Of a stretch of 64,000 nt of DNA, positions 1 to 9,843 are shown piece by piece. This stretch comes from Runella slithyformis DSM 19594 (GTDB lineage: Bacteria > Bacteroidota > Bacteroidia > Cytophagales > Spirosomataceae). The stretch spans positions 5,221,001 through 5,285,000 of the forward strand of contig NC_015703.1 of NCBI RefSeq assembly GCF_000218895.1, given 5' to 3'. The position numbers were made by a program, and so were the translations under genes. The number at the start of each line of letters is the position of its first letter. Positions within the stretch are counted from its first letter, which is position 1. The notes below the pieces were generated by a model. That model saw only the letters and a program-made list of their open reading frames with translations. It was not told the DNA's origin and made no database searches.

Positions 1-312
1 ATCAGCGGACAGGAATTGAAAATGAAAGAAATCGTGGCAAGGCATTATGCCGGAACAGATCCTTTTGCTTCTCAAACTGTTGAACGCATGTTGGAATACT
101 TTGGCAAATCAGTATCGGTTCTGATGAATATCCTGGACCCCGACGCTATTGTTTTGGGAGGAGGAGTTGGGAATATAGACCTCCTTTATACCGAAGGAGT
201 AGAGCGGGCCAAAAAATACATATTCAACAGCGGTCGGGTAGAAACAAAAATTCTTCGACCGAAGTTAGGAGACAGTGCAGGAGTGTTCGGTGCGGCAATG
301 TTGTCGATATAA
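1..312 (+). CDS. ROK family sugar kinase, C-terminal part (cut by window start)
   Basis: The first 103 codons are the C-terminal end of a ROK (repressor/ORF/kinase) family protein, usually a cytoplasmic glucokinase or fructokinase using ATP. The frame is open from base 1. The first residues (ISGQEL) fit the segment just after the family's Cys-rich zinc site, and residues 45-60 (NILDPDAIVLGGGVGN) are the typical late ROK motif followed by the GAxxL-type end (GVFGAAMLSI). The ATP and sugar sites lie outside the window, so substrate cannot be judged. No second Cys-rich or DNA-binding part is visible. Confidence 0.85.
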   Translation: MSGQELKMKEIVARHYAGTDPFASQTVERMLEYFGKSVSVLMNILDPDAIVLGGGVGNIDLLYTEGVERAKKYIFNSGRVETKILRPKLGDSAGVFGAAMLSI

Positions 313-388
313 TAAAGTGCAAAGTTAAAAGGGAAGAGTGTAAGCATCGTTAGGATGCAGCATCAGCCTTCGAAATGAAAAAATAAGA

Positions 389-805
389 ATGAATCATTGG
401 TTAGTAAAGTCGGAGCCTTTTGTGTATAGTTGGGAGGATTTTGAAAAAGCGGGAAGAAGCGTATGGGACGGTGTACGAAATTATCAGGCGCGCAATAACC
501 TGAAAGCGATGCAAAAAGGCGATTGGGTGTTTTTTTACCACAGCAACGAAGGACTCGCCATCGTTGGGATAGCACGGGTTGACCGTGAGGCCTATCCCGA
601 CCCAACCACCGACGACCCCCGTTGGGTAGTGGTAGAGCTGGTCCCGATTGAGAAGTTAAAACGACCTGTTACATTGCAGGAAATTAAGTCAGATAATAGA
701 TTGCAGGAAATAGCGTTAATTAGGCAATCTCGTTTGTCGGTCATGCCGATCAAACGGGAAGAGTTTGACCTAATCTTAAGTTTTAGCAACGATGAAAACA
801 CATAA
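389..805 (+). CDS. EVE domain protein
   Basis: This 138-residue protein is a single EVE domain (PUA-like fold, family of human THYN1). The N-terminus MNHWLVKSEP, then W-x-GVRNYQARN near residue 30 and the DWVFFYHSN segment near 45-55, are diagnostic. EVE proteins are thought to bind modified bases in DNA or RNA; the exact ligand here is unknown. The size is normal for the stand-alone bacterial form. It lies 76 bp after the ROK gene, and its last 14 bp overlap the next gene, which suggests co-transcription with that secreted protein although no shared function is obvious. Confidence 0.88.
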   Translation: MNHWLVKSEPFVYSWEDFEKAGRSVWDGVRNYQARNNLKAMQKGDWVFFYHSNEGLAIVGIARVDREAYPDPTTDDPRWVVVELVPIEKLKRPVTLQEIKSDNRLQEIALIRQSRLSVMPIKREEFDLILSFSNDENT

Positions 806-2462
806 TGAATCAATTGTGCATAGCCCTCAGCAGCAAGATCACTCTTTTGCCGTACTATGGGCTCGTGCTTTACGGCGCATCTATTCAACCTCTTTTTTGT
901 ATTGCCTTTTAGTGACCGGTTTCGGCTTGTTCACTACTGAATTGAAGGCGCAGACCGTGAAACGGGTAGAGTTACCGACTCCGGGAGCCAATGAATCGTA
1001 CCATACGATCTCTTTGGGAGCCAAAGGGGTGGTATTGGTATCGCAGCTTTCCAAAAATACGTTTAACATTCAGAAACTCAATGTGGATCTGGACCGGGAC
1101 TGGTCGATCAACGGAACTATTGAAGATAACCTGGACTTTATTAAATCTTCGTACGATGGACAATCGATTTATCTTTTGTTTTCCCGCAGTCGTACGGACT
1201 TTTATCAGGTAGTAAAGGTCGGTATTGCCGGTTTTATGGAGACCTTTTACCTCACTTCAGTTGATCGTTTTCAAATCACGGATTTTCAGACGATCGGCTA
1301 TTCCGTTTTTATGGCGGGCACGGTACGGGATGAACCTATGTTGCTTTATACCAATCTGGCCTCCAAACAAAGTAAGATATTGCCCGGGGTAACCCAAGCC
1401 AACACCGTGATTCAGTCGGTAGATATTGATACTGTCCATCATTTAGTGAATGTTTGTTATGCCGCCCGCAAAGGACGTGAAATAAAGCTTATCTCGCGTA
1501 CCTATGATGAGTACGGGCAATCGGTAGGGCAGGTGATGGTATCGCCCGATCCTGATTATTCCCTACTCAACGGACGCCTCTTTATGCTCAATGATTCGAC
1601 CAAACTCATGATCGGGACATACGGTTTTCGCAATATGCAGGGAAACAACAACAGTGCGTCACAGGGATTGTTTTTGAGTAAGATCGTGTACGATGAAGTG
1701 GAATTTACCCAATACCACAGTTTTACGGATTTTAAGAACTTCTTCAATTTTATGAGCGAACGTGAACTTGAACGTATGCAGCGTAAGATTGAGCGTAAAA
1801 AAGAAAACGGCGATGATGTAAAACTCAATTATCGTTTACTGGTCCATGATATTATTGAGCAAAACGGTAATTATTTGATTTCCGGGGAGGTATTTTACCC
1901 TGAATACCGAAACAATACAAATGGAATGTATGGGATGAACTCATGGTGGGGCTCGCCGTTCATGTCGCCTTGGGGTATGGGAGGCATGGGAATGTTTCCT
2001 TCGTATGGCCTTTGGAATCCGTACTATTGGGATCCTTGGTTCGGAGCGCGCCGAATGAATAATGGACAGCAGTTCAACGGCTTCATTTACACACATGCCA
2101 TCGTGGCCGGATTTAATCCTAAGGGGGATTTACTTTGGGATAATTCGCTGCCGTTTGAGAATGTGCGAAGCATGGAATTAAAAGAAAAAGTAAGGGTGAA
2201 AACCAATGAAGATCAGACGGTTTCCATGTTTTACAGCAATAAAGGTGCGATCAAAGCAAAGGTGTTTGACAAAGACCGGGTGCTGAATGATCGTCACCCG
2301 ATTCCTATCATGACTGCTGATGCCGGTGATAAAGTTCGACAAACGAGCACCGATGAAGTGCTGTATTGGTTTGATAATTATTACTTAGCCTTTGGCTATC
2401 AGCGTATTACGGGTGACGACGGACGTCGCAATGTTTTTTACCTTAATAAAATATCTTTTTAA
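792..2462 (+). CDS. Secreted protein of unknown function
   Basis: A 556-residue protein that I do not recognise. After about 27 polar residues there is a positively charged stretch (RALRR), a hydrophobic core and an Ala-Gln cleavage-like site near residue 54, so it is probably exported to the periplasm or outer membrane. The body has repeated beta-rich segments such as YDGQSIYLLFSRS that could form a propeller, which is only an inference. Around residues 376-415 there is an unusual low-complexity stretch rich in Gly, Met, Trp, Tyr and Pro. The ATG overlaps the EVE gene; a GTG about 9 codons downstream would give a more ordinary signal peptide. Confidence 0.7.
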   Translation: MKTHNESIVHSPQQQDHSFAVLWARALRRIYSTSFLYCLLVTGFGLFTTELKAQTVKRVELPTPGANESYHTISLGAKGVVLVSQLSKNTFNIQKLNVDLDRDWSINGTIEDNLDFIKSSYDGQSIYLLFSRSRTDFYQVVKVGIAGFMETFYLTSVDRFQITDFQTIGYSVFMAGTVRDEPMLLYTNLASKQSKILPGVTQANTVIQSVDIDTVHHLVNVCYAARKGREIKLISRTYDEYGQSVGQVMVSPDPDYSLLNGRLFMLNDSTKLMIGTYGFRNMQGNNNSASQGLFLSKIVYDEVEFTQYHSFTDFKNFFNFMSERELERMQRKIERKKENGDDVKLNYRLLVHDIIEQNGNYLISGEVFYPEYRNNTNGMYGMNSWWGSPFMSPWGMGGMGMFPSYGLWNPYYWDPWFGARRMNNGQQFNGFIYTHAIVAGFNPKGDLLWDNSLPFENVRSMELKEKVRVKTNEDQTVSMFYSNKGAIKAKVFDKDRVLNDRHPIPIMTADAGDKVRQTSTDEVLYWFDNYYLAFGYQRITGDDGRRNVFYLNKISF

Positions 2463-2524
2463 TATAACAGGCAGACCGTCAGTCGTTTTAGCTCAATTGC
2501 TGACGGTCACTGTTTATCGGACAA

Positions 2525-3406
2525 ATGCAACTTCTCACTCCTTTACACTGGCAAGACTACGAACTGATTGATAGCGGTAATTTCGAAAAGTTAGAACGAT
2601 TTGGTGATTATATCTTAGCCCGCCCCGAACCCCAAGCTATTTGGGACAAATCCCTTCCCGATGTCGACTGGAAAAGAAAGGCACATGCTACCTTCATGCG
2701 CGACAGGCAGGCCACCGAGCGCGGAGAATGGCAATTAACCAAAGGTATGCCTGAAAAATGGTGGATCAGTTATCGACATGCCGGGCTTTCCCTGCGTTTA
2801 AAATGCTCCCTTACTGCCTTCAAACACGTAGGGATTTTTCCTGAACAGGCGGCTAACTGGGATTATCTGGATGTAAAGCTTCGTGCGCTGCCCGTTGAAA
2901 AACCCACCGTTTTGAACCTGTTTGCGTATACCGGAGCTGCCTCTGTTGCGGCCAAACAGGCCGGAGCAGAGGTGACGCACGTTGATTCGATCAAACCCGT
3001 TGTGACTTGGGCTCGTGAAAATATGGAAGCCAGCAACGCCGATAATATCAGATGGATGGTGGAAGATGCCTTCAAATTTGTACAGCGGGAAGTGCGTCGC
3101 GGCAAAAAATACAATTGTATCATTCTTGACCCACCTGCGTATGGTCGTGGGCCGGCGGGCGAAAAATGGATTTTAGAAGAGCAGTTGAATGATCTCCTTA
3201 AATCCTGTGCTGAATTATTGGATCCGGTCCACCATGTTTTTATTTTAAATCTTTATTCCCTGGGATTTTCGGCATTAATGGCCGAAAACCTGATCATGGA
3301 TCGGTTTGGAAAACCTGCTAATCCGGAATGCGGAGAACTGTATCTGGCGGATCAAAAACATCGAAAGCTGCCTTTGGGCATCTTTTACCGCTTTGCAGGC
3401 GTCTAA
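2525..3406 (+). CDS. Class I SAM-dependent methyltransferase, RlmI/RlmK-like
   Basis: A 293-residue Rossmann methyltransferase of the Methyltrans_SAM (PF10672) type, related to 23S rRNA cytosine-C5 methyltransferases of the RlmI/RlmK group. The SAM-binding motif I is NLFAYTGAASVAA (residues 131-143), an acidic residue follows in VTHVDSIK (150-157), and the catalytic-type motif LDPPAYGRG is at 201-209. It lacks an N-terminal PUA domain, so it is shorter than RlmI, and the actual RNA target is unproven. It stands alone 62 bp after the secreted protein. Confidence 0.82.
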   Translation: MQLLTPLHWQDYELIDSGNFEKLERFGDYILARPEPQAIWDKSLPDVDWKRKAHATFMRDRQATERGEWQLTKGMPEKWWISYRHAGLSLRLKCSLTAFKHVGIFPEQAANWDYLDVKLRALPVEKPTVLNLFAYTGAASVAAKQAGAEVTHVDSIKPVVTWARENMEASNADNIRWMVEDAFKFVQREVRRGKKYNCIILDPPAYGRGPAGEKWILEEQLNDLLKSCAELLDPVHHVFILNLYSLGFSALMAENLIMDRFGKPANPECGELYLADQKHRKLPLGIFYRFAGV

Positions 3407-3486
3407 TGAGCGTAATCATGGTGCATTTCCTCAAAACTTTCCCGTACTTTGCATCAAAAAAGTGGTTTTAATTTGTCTCAATTAAC

Positions 3487-4704
3487 TTGAAAGCCTTTAC
3501 GTATATTGTAAGTATTTGTTTGGCACTATCGTGGGCGGGATGCGACGGTGACGAACGTCAAAGTACCCGTATTCCGCCGCCACCTTCTGAAGATGCGCTG
3601 AAACGTGCCAAAATCGGTGTTGAATACCTGAGTGCCATCATTCAACGCAGCCCGCGCAATTCGCTGAATTATCAGAAAAGAGCCGAGTTATACATTGAGC
3701 TTCGTAATTTGTCGGGTGCGTTGGAAGATATTAATGAGGCCCTTGATATCAGTCCGAGCAATGGGCTGTACCTGCTCACAAAAGCACGTATTCTTCGTCA
3801 GCTCAAGCGCTACGACGAAGCTCTCGCCGCAGCAAGACGGGCGGAAGTACTCCAACAGGATACCCCGGAATTATACATTTTACTCGGTGACCTGACACAG
3901 CAGAAAAAGCAGTACCGTCAGGCAAAACTGTATTTGTCAAAAGCCCTGCAAATGGCTCCTTACGAAGGAGAAGCTTACTTTTACACCGGATTGTTGGATG
4001 TCCGTCAGGGCGATACCCTTTCCGGAATTGCAATGATGCAGCGGGCCTTGGAGCTGAGGCCCCGATTTGTGCCCGCGTATGTGGAATTGACTGCCATACA
4101 TACCCGACTGCGGGATTACATTCAGGCAAAAGATATCAATAATCAAGGGCTGCGGTATTTTCCCAAAGAGTCGGCATTGCACTATACGCGGGGACTGATG
4201 TATCATACCCAAAAAAGACTTGACAGTGCGCTGATCTCGTACCGGGCCGCTATACGATTTGATTCAACCAACTATGCAGCGGATTTTCAGGCAGGAATTA
4301 TTTACCTGAAATGGAACAGCCTGCCGTTGGCCATCCAATGTTTCCAAAAAGTGATGCGCTTTAATCCGAAATATCCGCAGATCAATTTTTTATTGGGAAC
4401 CGCCTATGATAAACACGGGAATCTGGAAGGTGCCATTGAACAGTACAGTCTGGCAGCGCAGGCAGATGCCGCCGACTGGCGTTCCAGAGGACGGCTTTAC
4501 CGCGCTCAGCAACGAAAATATTACCTTGATACGTACGGTACCTTACCGCCGGCTTCTCCCGAAATAGCTGCTGAAGCCGATGAAGACAAAGAACTCTCCT
4601 CCAATGCACCCGACCGGGAAAGGGTGCAAATCAACATATTGACTCCCAGACTTGAGCTGAAAACAAAAAGTGACAGCCTGCGAAGCCTGAAAATCAGACA
4701 ATAG
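3487..4704 (+). CDS. TPR-repeat lipoprotein
   Basis: A 405-residue lipoprotein built from tandem tetratricopeptide repeats. The chosen start is TTG, which directly gives a signal peptide with lipobox SWAGC (Cys19); no ATG fits. From about residue 45 to 330 there are at least eight TPR units with the usual spaced A/G/Y/P pattern (for example YDEALAAARRAEVLQQ and GALEDINEALDISPSN). The last 75 residues are charged and probably disordered. TPR lipoproteins usually scaffold protein complexes at the envelope; the partner is unknown. Single gene upstream of thrS. Confidence 0.85.
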   Translation: MKAFTYIVSICLALSWAGCDGDERQSTRIPPPPSEDALKRAKIGVEYLSAIIQRSPRNSLNYQKRAELYIELRNLSGALEDINEALDISPSNGLYLLTKARILRQLKRYDEALAAARRAEVLQQDTPELYILLGDLTQQKKQYRQAKLYLSKALQMAPYEGEAYFYTGLLDVRQGDTLSGIAMMQRALELRPRFVPAYVELTAIHTRLRDYIQAKDINNQGLRYFPKESALHYTRGLMYHTQKRLDSALISYRAAIRFDSTNYAADFQAGIIYLKWNSLPLAIQCFQKVMRFNPKYPQINFLLGTAYDKHGNLEGAIEQYSLAAQADAADWRSRGRLYRAQQRKYYLDTYGTLPPASPEIAAEADEDKELSSNAPDRERVQINILTPRLELKTKSDSLRSLKIRQ

Positions 4705-4815
4705 TTGGCAGTAACGTTTAAAAAAACCATTTTTGCAAAAAAATTTATCGACGATTCATGCTAGTTTGTAATAGCGGGAAGTCGATGAAGCGTGACTAAA
4801 CATAATTTTTTTAAC

Positions 4816-6768
4816 ATGAGTAACATCAACATCACCCTGCCTGACGGCAGTGTGCGCGAGTACCCCCAAGGTTCGTCAAGTATGGATATCGCGCTGAGTA
4901 TCAGCGAAGGATTGGCGAGAAATGTCTTAGCTGCCAAAGTCAACGGTCAAGTGTGGGATGCCACACGCCCCATTGATACGGATGCCACCCTCCAACTCCT
5001 GACCTGGAATGATACGGATGGTAAAGCGACCTTTTGGCATTCCTCGGCTCACTTATTGGCCGAGGCAATCGAAGCTTTGTATCCCGGAACAAAGTTTGGG
5101 ATTGGGCCCGCCATCGAAACGGGTTTTTATTATGACATTGATTTAGGGGGCAAGCCTTTTTCACAGGAAGATTTTAAAAAAGTAGAAGATAAAATGCTGG
5201 AGCTCGCCCGTCAAAAAAATGAGTTTAAGCGAACGTCGGTCAGTAAAGCCGATGCCATTGAGTACTTTACGGAAAAAGACGATGAGTATAAACTCGAATT
5301 GATCGACGGTTTGCAGGATGGACAGATAACTTTCTATTCGCAGGGTAACTTCACGGACCTGTGCCGTGGACCGCATATTCCCAATACCGGTTTTGTCAAA
5401 GCAGTCAAGCTCATGAATGTAGCAGGAGCCTATTGGCGCGGCGATGAAAAACGGCCTATGCTGACGCGCGTCTATGCCGTGACGTTTCCGAAACAAAAAG
5501 AACTCGACGACTACCTGCACGTATTGGAAGAGGCCAAACGTCGTGACCACCGCAAACTTGGAAAAGAACTGGAGTTATTTACGTTTTCGGAAAAAGTAGG
5601 TCAGGGCTTGCCGCTTTGGTTGCCCAAAGGAGCACTGTTGCGCGAGCGGCTCGAAAGCTTTCTGCGCCGGGCGCAGGTACGCGCAGGCTATTCGCCCGTG
5701 GTGACCCCGCACATTGGCAGTAAGCAACTGTACGTTACGTCCGGGCACTGGGAAAAATACGGGAAAGATTCGTTTCAACCGATTCATACTCCCGAGGAAG
5801 GGGAGGAGTTTATGCTGAAACCCATGAACTGCCCGCACCACTGTGAAATTTACAAAGCCCGTCCGCGTTCGTATCGTGAATTGCCTTTGCGATTGGCGGA
5901 ATTTGGAACCGTATACCGGTATGAGCAAAGCGGAGAATTGCATGGCTTAACAAGGGTTCGGGGTTTTACGCAGGATGATGCGCATATTTTCTGCCGCAAC
6001 GACCAGGTGAAAGATGAATTTAAGCGAGTCATTGATCTGGTACAATACGTATTCCGTTCGTTAGGATTTGATAATTACAGCGCGCAGATATCCCTCCGTG
6101 ACCCGGCAAAACCTGAAAAATATTTTGGTAGTGACGAAGACTGGAACCGTGCCGAATCGGCCATTATCGAAGCCTCGGCCGAAAAAGGATTAAATACCGT
6201 TACAGAATTGGGCGAAGCTGCCTTCTATGGTCCAAAGCTCGACTTTATGGTAAGGGATGCGTTGGGTCGTAAATGGCAGTTGGGAACGATCCAGGTAGAT
6301 TATCAACTACCGCAGCGATTTGAACTCGAATACATGGGCAGCGACGGCAGCAAGCATCGCCCTGTGATGATCCACCGCGCACCATTTGGCTCGTTGGAGC
6401 GTTTTATTGCGATTTTGATAGAGAATACCGCCGGTAATTTCCCCTTGTGGCTTTCACCGGACCAAATTGCGGTACTGCCCATTTCGGAAAAATACATGGA
6501 CTATGCCAACGATGTTTTCCTTCAATTGCAGGAAGCTGATGTACGCGGCTATGTAGACCATCGCGATGAAAAAATCGGCCGTAAGATCCGTGATGCGGAA
6601 GTGAATAAATTGCCTTACATGTTGATCGTAGGAGAAAAAGAACAGGCAGACGGTACGATTTCGGTACGTCGCAAAGGACATCCCGATATGGGGGCCATGA
6701 CGCTGGAAGACTTTGTAGTCTCCTTTAAATCAGAGATTCAGAGTGGTATTGCCACGTTCGGGGCCTGA
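4816..6768 (+). CDS. thrS: Threonine--tRNA ligase
   Basis: ThrRS charges tRNA-Thr with threonine in the cytoplasm. The 650-residue protein has the full domain order: TGS domain ([15 protein letters not shown]), editing domain with HxxxH (HSSAH) and the CRGPH zinc/editing motif, class II catalytic core ([25 protein letters not shown], and motif 3 [11 protein letters not shown]), and an anticodon-binding domain ending near KGHPDMGAM. Length is normal. I chose ATG at 4816 because the TGS domain begins immediately; an upstream in-frame GTG at 4792 would add only an unconserved 8-residue leader. A strong terminator follows. Confidence 0.97.
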   Translation: MSNINITLPDGSVREYPQGSSSMDIALSISEGLARNVLAAKVNGQVWDATRPIDTDATLQLLTWNDTDGKATFWHSSAHLLAEAIEALYPGTKFGIGPAIETGFYYDIDLGGKPFSQEDFKKVEDKMLELARQKNEFKRTSVSKADAIEYFTEKDDEYKLELIDGLQDGQITFYSQGNFTDLCRGPHIPNTGFVKAVKLMNVAGAYWRGDEKRPMLTRVYAVTFPKQKELDDYLHVLEEAKRRDHRKLGKELELFTFSEKVGQGLPLWLPKGALLRERLESFLRRAQVRAGYSPVVTPHIGSKQLYVTSGHWEKYGKDSFQPIHTPEEGEEFMLKPMNCPHHCEIYKARPRSYRELPLRLAEFGTVYRYEQSGELHGLTRVRGFTQDDAHIFCRNDQVKDEFKRVIDLVQYVFRSLGFDNYSAQISLRDPAKPEKYFGSDEDWNRAESAIIEASAEKGLNTVTELGEAAFYGPKLDFMVRDALGRKWQLGTIQVDYQLPQRFELEYMGSDGSKHRPVMIHRAPFGSLERFIAILIENTAGNFPLWLSPDQIAVLPISEKYMDYANDVFLQLQEADVRGYVDHRDEKIGRKIRDAEVNKLPYMLIVGEKEQADGTISVRRKGHPDMGAMTLEDFVVSFKSEIQSGIATFGA

Positions 6769-6785
6769 TTACCCTACATAATTCC

Positions 6786-6819
6786 AAAAAATCCCGCCCT
6801 TTTCATCGCGGGATTTTTT
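6786..6819 (+). terminator. Rho-independent terminator of thrS
   Basis: A perfect 12-bp stem (aaaaaatcccgc with gcgggatttttt) around a 10-nt loop, ending in a T run, 17 bp after the thrS stop. Confidence 0.92.
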
Positions 6820-6909
6820 GTTTAGTGAATGGATAACAATGATAGTTTTCCTGAAAGAGATGGGGTTGTGAGCAACCCGATGTACGGTGTATTTTACCGG
6901 CAAAATTTT

Positions 6910-6917
6910 TACTTTTG
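6910..6917 (+). promoter_or_regulatory. -7 element upstream of aroB
   Basis: TACTTTTG matches the Bacteroidota -7 consensus TAnnTTTG, 23 bp before the aroB ATG. A clear TTTG at -33 is not seen. Confidence 0.5.
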
Positions 6918-6940
6918 ATTTTCTAATTTAACACTCACGT

Positions 6941-7969
6941 ATGTCTGTACACATTGCGCCCATTCAGGATGGGCTCAGGGCCTTCTTAGCCTCCAAAGAG
7001 TATTCAAAATATGTGGTTATCGCCGATACCAACACCCGCAAACGTTGTTATCCGCTCCTTAAATCTTATTTGCCCAAGCATCATCTTATTGTAGTGCCGG
7101 CAGGAGAACAGCATAAAAATCTGGCTACCTGCGAAAAGATATGGAACGAAATGACCCGACTGGAACTGGACCGCCACGCCTTGGTTTTTAACCTTGGCGG
7201 TGGGGTGATCGGTGATATGGGCGGTTTTTGTGCGGCCACCTATAAACGCGGGATAGACTTTGTGCAAGTTCCCACCACCCTGCTGTCGCAGGTAGATGCG
7301 AGTGTAGGGGGGAAGTTAGGCATAGACTTTCAGGGCTTCAAAAATCATTTGGGGGTATTTACTCAACCGAAAATAGTTTTGATTGACGCATCCTTTTTGC
7401 AAACGCTTTCGTATGTAGAATTAAGGTCGGGATTTGCCGAGATCGTAAAACATTGTCTGATTGCCGATTCCGTCAAATGGGAGGAGATTCGTAAGAAAGA
7501 TTTTGAAGAACAAAATTGGCCGGATCTGATCGCCCATTCCGTCGAAATAAAAAAAGGAGTCGTGGCAGAAGATCCGACGGAAAAAGGGTTGCGGAAGATC
7601 CTGAATTTCGGGCATACAATAGGCCACGCAGTAGAGACGTACTTTCTAAGCAAGCCCCCCAAAGAACGTCTCCTGCACGGAGAAGCCATTGCAGCGGGTA
7701 TGATTATGGAAGCTTACATAGCGTATCGAAAAAAGATGATCAATTTGCAAACATTGGAGCAGATAGAGGAGTTTATCTTTTCAGTATACGGAAAAGTGAA
7801 TTTACAAATTACGGATGTGCCTACACTTATTCAGTTGGCACAGCAGGACAAGAAGAACAAAGGAGGAGAATTGCGCTTTTCATTGTTGACAGGCCTGGGC
7901 AGTTGTGGGTTTGATATAAAGGTAAGCCCGGGGGAAATTCAGCAGGCGGCGGCGTATTATGCAGGATAA
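6941..7969 (+). CDS. aroB: 3-dehydroquinate synthase
   Basis: AroB converts DAHP to 3-dehydroquinate, the second step of the shikimate pathway, using NAD+ and a divalent metal. Of 342 residues, the NAD-binding LGGGVIGDMGGF is at 85-96, followed by VPTTLLSQVDASVGGKLGID (110-129). The metal-binding residues are in GFAEIVKH, FGHTIGHAVE and LHGEAIAAGM. Length is normal for the family. It is a single gene between the thrS terminator and a lipoprotein gene with its own promoter; no other aro gene is adjacent. Confidence 0.96.
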   Translation: MSVHIAPIQDGLRAFLASKEYSKYVVIADTNTRKRCYPLLKSYLPKHHLIVVPAGEQHKNLATCEKIWNEMTRLELDRHALVFNLGGGVIGDMGGFCAATYKRGIDFVQVPTTLLSQVDASVGGKLGIDFQGFKNHLGVFTQPKIVLIDASFLQTLSYVELRSGFAEIVKHCLIADSVKWEEIRKKDFEEQNWPDLIAHSVEIKKGVVAEDPTEKGLRKILNFGHTIGHAVETYFLSKPPKERLLHGEAIAAGMIMEAYIAYRKKMINLQTLEQIEEFIFSVYGKVNLQITDVPTLIQLAQQDKKNKGGELRFSLLTGLGSCGFDIKVSPGEIQQAAAYYAG

Positions 7970-7999
7970 TTCTTAAAACATAAGTTTTACGATAATAAA

Positions 8000-8029
8000 T
8001 TTGCTTTCGCAGAAAATTTCGTATTTTTA
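8000..8029 (+). promoter_or_regulatory. Bacteroidota-type promoter of the DUF4136 gene
   Basis: TTTG at 8000-8003 and TATTTTTA at 8022-8029 (one mismatch to TAnnTTTG) are separated by 18 bp, 41 bp before the ATG. Confidence 0.5.
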
Positions 8030-8070
8030 TCCAAATAAAATCGGTATAACACCAAACTCTAACATCCATC

Positions 8071-8640
8071 ATGAAGCTTGCTAAATTTCTACCTTTTGTA
8101 TGCGTCGTTGTGTGGGCGGCGGGTTGCAATACTAATCGCCGGATTTTTGTAGAGCACGACTACAGCTATGAAACCAATTTCAAAGCTTACAGTACGTACG
8201 CCTTTTTAGAATGCGAACGCGATACCGGTAACGTATGTACGGAAGTATACAATGCCATCCACCGCCAAATGCAGGCACGTGGCTACCGACTGAGTACAAG
8301 CAAGCCAACACTGTTGGTGAATTACGGAATTTTCTACGACAACTTGCGCTACCAGGGCTATATGCAGCCCGTTATTAAAAACTGGGTAGATACCGAAGAT
8401 GACTCGTTTAAATATGAGCCGATTCGCTACTCTCTCGATAAGGGAACCATTATCATTTCGCTCATTGATGCGGACACCGACCAAGTGGTTTGGAGAGGCT
8501 ATGCTGCGGGTATTTTCAAAAACCCCAACGCCGCCAACAGTTATTATCGAAATGTAGTGCGGTCTATTTTTGACCAATATCCGCTCTTTGCTTCAGGCTA
8601 TGACCCTCGCGGGGGCGGCCCGCAGGAAAGCGGAAGATAG
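8071..8640 (+). CDS. DUF4136 lipoprotein
   Basis: A 189-residue lipoprotein with signal peptide and lipobox WAAGC (Cys19). The mature part matches the DUF4136 family: a D-Y-x-x-x-x-N-F-K-AY-x-T-YAF start, a central region on reading a short-lived variable, and a closing segment around VVWRGYAAGIFKN. Function of the family is unknown; members are common, often duplicated envelope lipoproteins in Bacteroidota. A second member lies at 18826-19371. It has its own promoter and ends at a long bidirectional terminator, so it is monocistronic. The last 15 residues are Gly-rich and probably disordered. Confidence 0.85.
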   Translation: MKLAKFLPFVCVVVWAAGCNTNRRIFVEHDYSYETNFKAYSTYAFLECERDTGNVCTEVYNAIHRQMQARGYRLSTSKPTLLVNYGIFYDNLRYQGYMQPVIKNWVDTEDDSFKYEPIRYSLDKGTIIISLIDADTDQVVWRGYAAGIFKNPNAANSYYRNVVRSIFDQYPLFASGYDPRGGGPQESGR

Positions 8641-8670
8641 TGCCGATCTTTATTCGCCGGTTCATGTATC

Positions 8671-8717
8671 AATAACGAAAAGTCCGCCTGCAACTCGCAG
8701 GCGGACTTTTCGTTATT
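8671..8717. terminator. Bidirectional terminator
   Basis: Perfect 21-bp inverted repeat (8671-8691 with 8697-8717) with a 5-nt loop, placed between the convergent DUF4136 and GroES-like genes; both ends carry A/T runs. Confidence 0.9.
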
Positions 8718-8749
8718 GGCCTCATTGAAAAACGAATAATGTATTGTTC

Positions 8750-9130
8750 CTAATGAAATAAATCTTCGACACGTTCCAGCATCAGTATAGCAGATTGAGG
8801 CACAATGACGTATTGTTCATTGTTATACATGACCTCAATGGCATTGCGCTGAACATAAATGGCTACATCGCCTTCCTGTGCCTGTAGGGGCATATACTTA
8901 ACTTTTTCTTCTGTTTCCTTCCAAGATTCATCTTCTATGGGAGCAGGAATGGGAAAGCCCGGGCCTACTTTGATCACGTAGCCGCTCTGTACCTGTTCTT
9001 TTTCGGTTACTGTCGGTGGGAGATAAAGGCCCGTAGGCGTTTGATCTACGGGATTTTTGGGTTTGATGAGCACTCGGTCACCTACCACGATGAGGCGCTT
9101 AAGCTTATTGTCGGGGGTTACTTCTAACAT
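8750..9130 (-). CDS. GroES-like co-chaperonin paralogue
   Basis: A 126-residue protein with the Cpn10 fold pattern: GDRVLIKPKNP near residue 17, a mobile-loop-like TPTGLYLPP segment near 30-40, SGYVIKVGPG near 49-58, and a closing GDVAIYVQRNAIEVMYNNEQYVIV. It is about 30 residues longer than GroES because of an insertion near 60-82 (APIEDESWKETEEK). No groEL is adjacent, so this is a stand-alone paralogue rather than the operon copy. It may modulate a chaperonin or act separately; that is inference. Confidence 0.75.
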   Translation of the reverse strand: MLEVTPDNKLKRLIVVGDRVLIKPKNPVDQTPTGLYLPPTVTEKEQVQSGYVIKVGPGFPIPAPIEDESWKETEEKVKYMPLQAQEGDVAIYVQRNAIEVMYNNEQYVIVPQSAILMLERVEDLFH

Positions 9131-9211
9131 ATTTTAACGGATTATTGATGATAAACCAATGTAGAGGGTTTGCCATCATCTAACAAAAAAGGCGAAAAAA
9201 AAGTTGAAGAA

Positions 9212-9760
9212 TTACAAAATCACTTTTCGGCTGAACGGAGGTTGACTTAATAAATAAGCCGCACTTTCATCGCCGAGTTCAACGGCTTTGGAAAGGTCTT
9301 TTTCTGCCTGCGAATGTTGGTGCAACTTGAGGCGGGCAAGGGCGCGCCACCTGAGTGATTCGCAATCCTCACCGCGCGAAAACCACACGGCCTTGTCAAA
9401 GGATAAAAAGGCTGTTTCGTATTCTTTTAAGGAATAATGCGCAATGCCTTTTTGTAAATGTACGTCGGGAAGAGTATTGTCAAAACTCAGGGCCTGTGCA
9501 AAGTCATACAAGGCCGAGTAGAGGTTTTGGTCTTTAAGATTGCATTTGCCACGATAGGCATACGCGATAGACGATTTGCGGTACTCTTTTATTTTTTGGT
9601 CAAAATACACAAAGGCCTCGGTGTAGTCACCCTTATTAAAGAGATCAATACCTTCCGCAAACCGTTTCCGTTCTTTATCGGTCGGTGTATCGTGATCGGT
9701 AAGATAATACCGAAGCATGAGGTAAGGAATCAATAAAAAAATCAACAAAAACGTTTCCAC
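9212..9760 (-). CDS. Membrane-anchored TPR protein
   Basis: A 182-residue protein with one N-terminal hydrophobic segment (residues 3-18, FLLIFLLIPYLMLRYY) followed by at least three TPR units between residues 30 and 165 (for example GDYTEAFVYFDQKIKEYRKS and KEYETAFLSFDKAVW). The short hydrophobic N-terminus has no lipobox or clear cleavage site, so it is probably an inner-membrane anchor. Function unknown; TPRs usually bind partner proteins. It lies 81 bp upstream of the GroES-like gene on the same strand and may share its transcript. Confidence 0.75.
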   Translation of the reverse strand: METFLLIFLLIPYLMLRYYLTDHDTPTDKERKRFAEGIDLFNKGDYTEAFVYFDQKIKEYRKSSIAYAYRGKCNLKDQNLYSALYDFAQALSFDNTLPDVHLQKGIAHYSLKEYETAFLSFDKAVWFSRGEDCESLRWRALARLKLHQHSQAEKDLSKAVELGDESAAYLLSQPPFSRKVIL

Positions 9761-9843
9761 GATAATTCGGTGATAGCGGTTCTATTTAAAGATATAGCCA
9801 TTTAACGTTTTGACAACGGCTTTGGTTACAGGATTTTATGATT

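Noticed and set aside
6862-6877. Hairpin GGTTGTGAGCAACC shared with 20396-20409
   Set aside because: A 14-mer palindrome repeated twice in 64 kb is near the chance expectation; no further similarity in the flanks.
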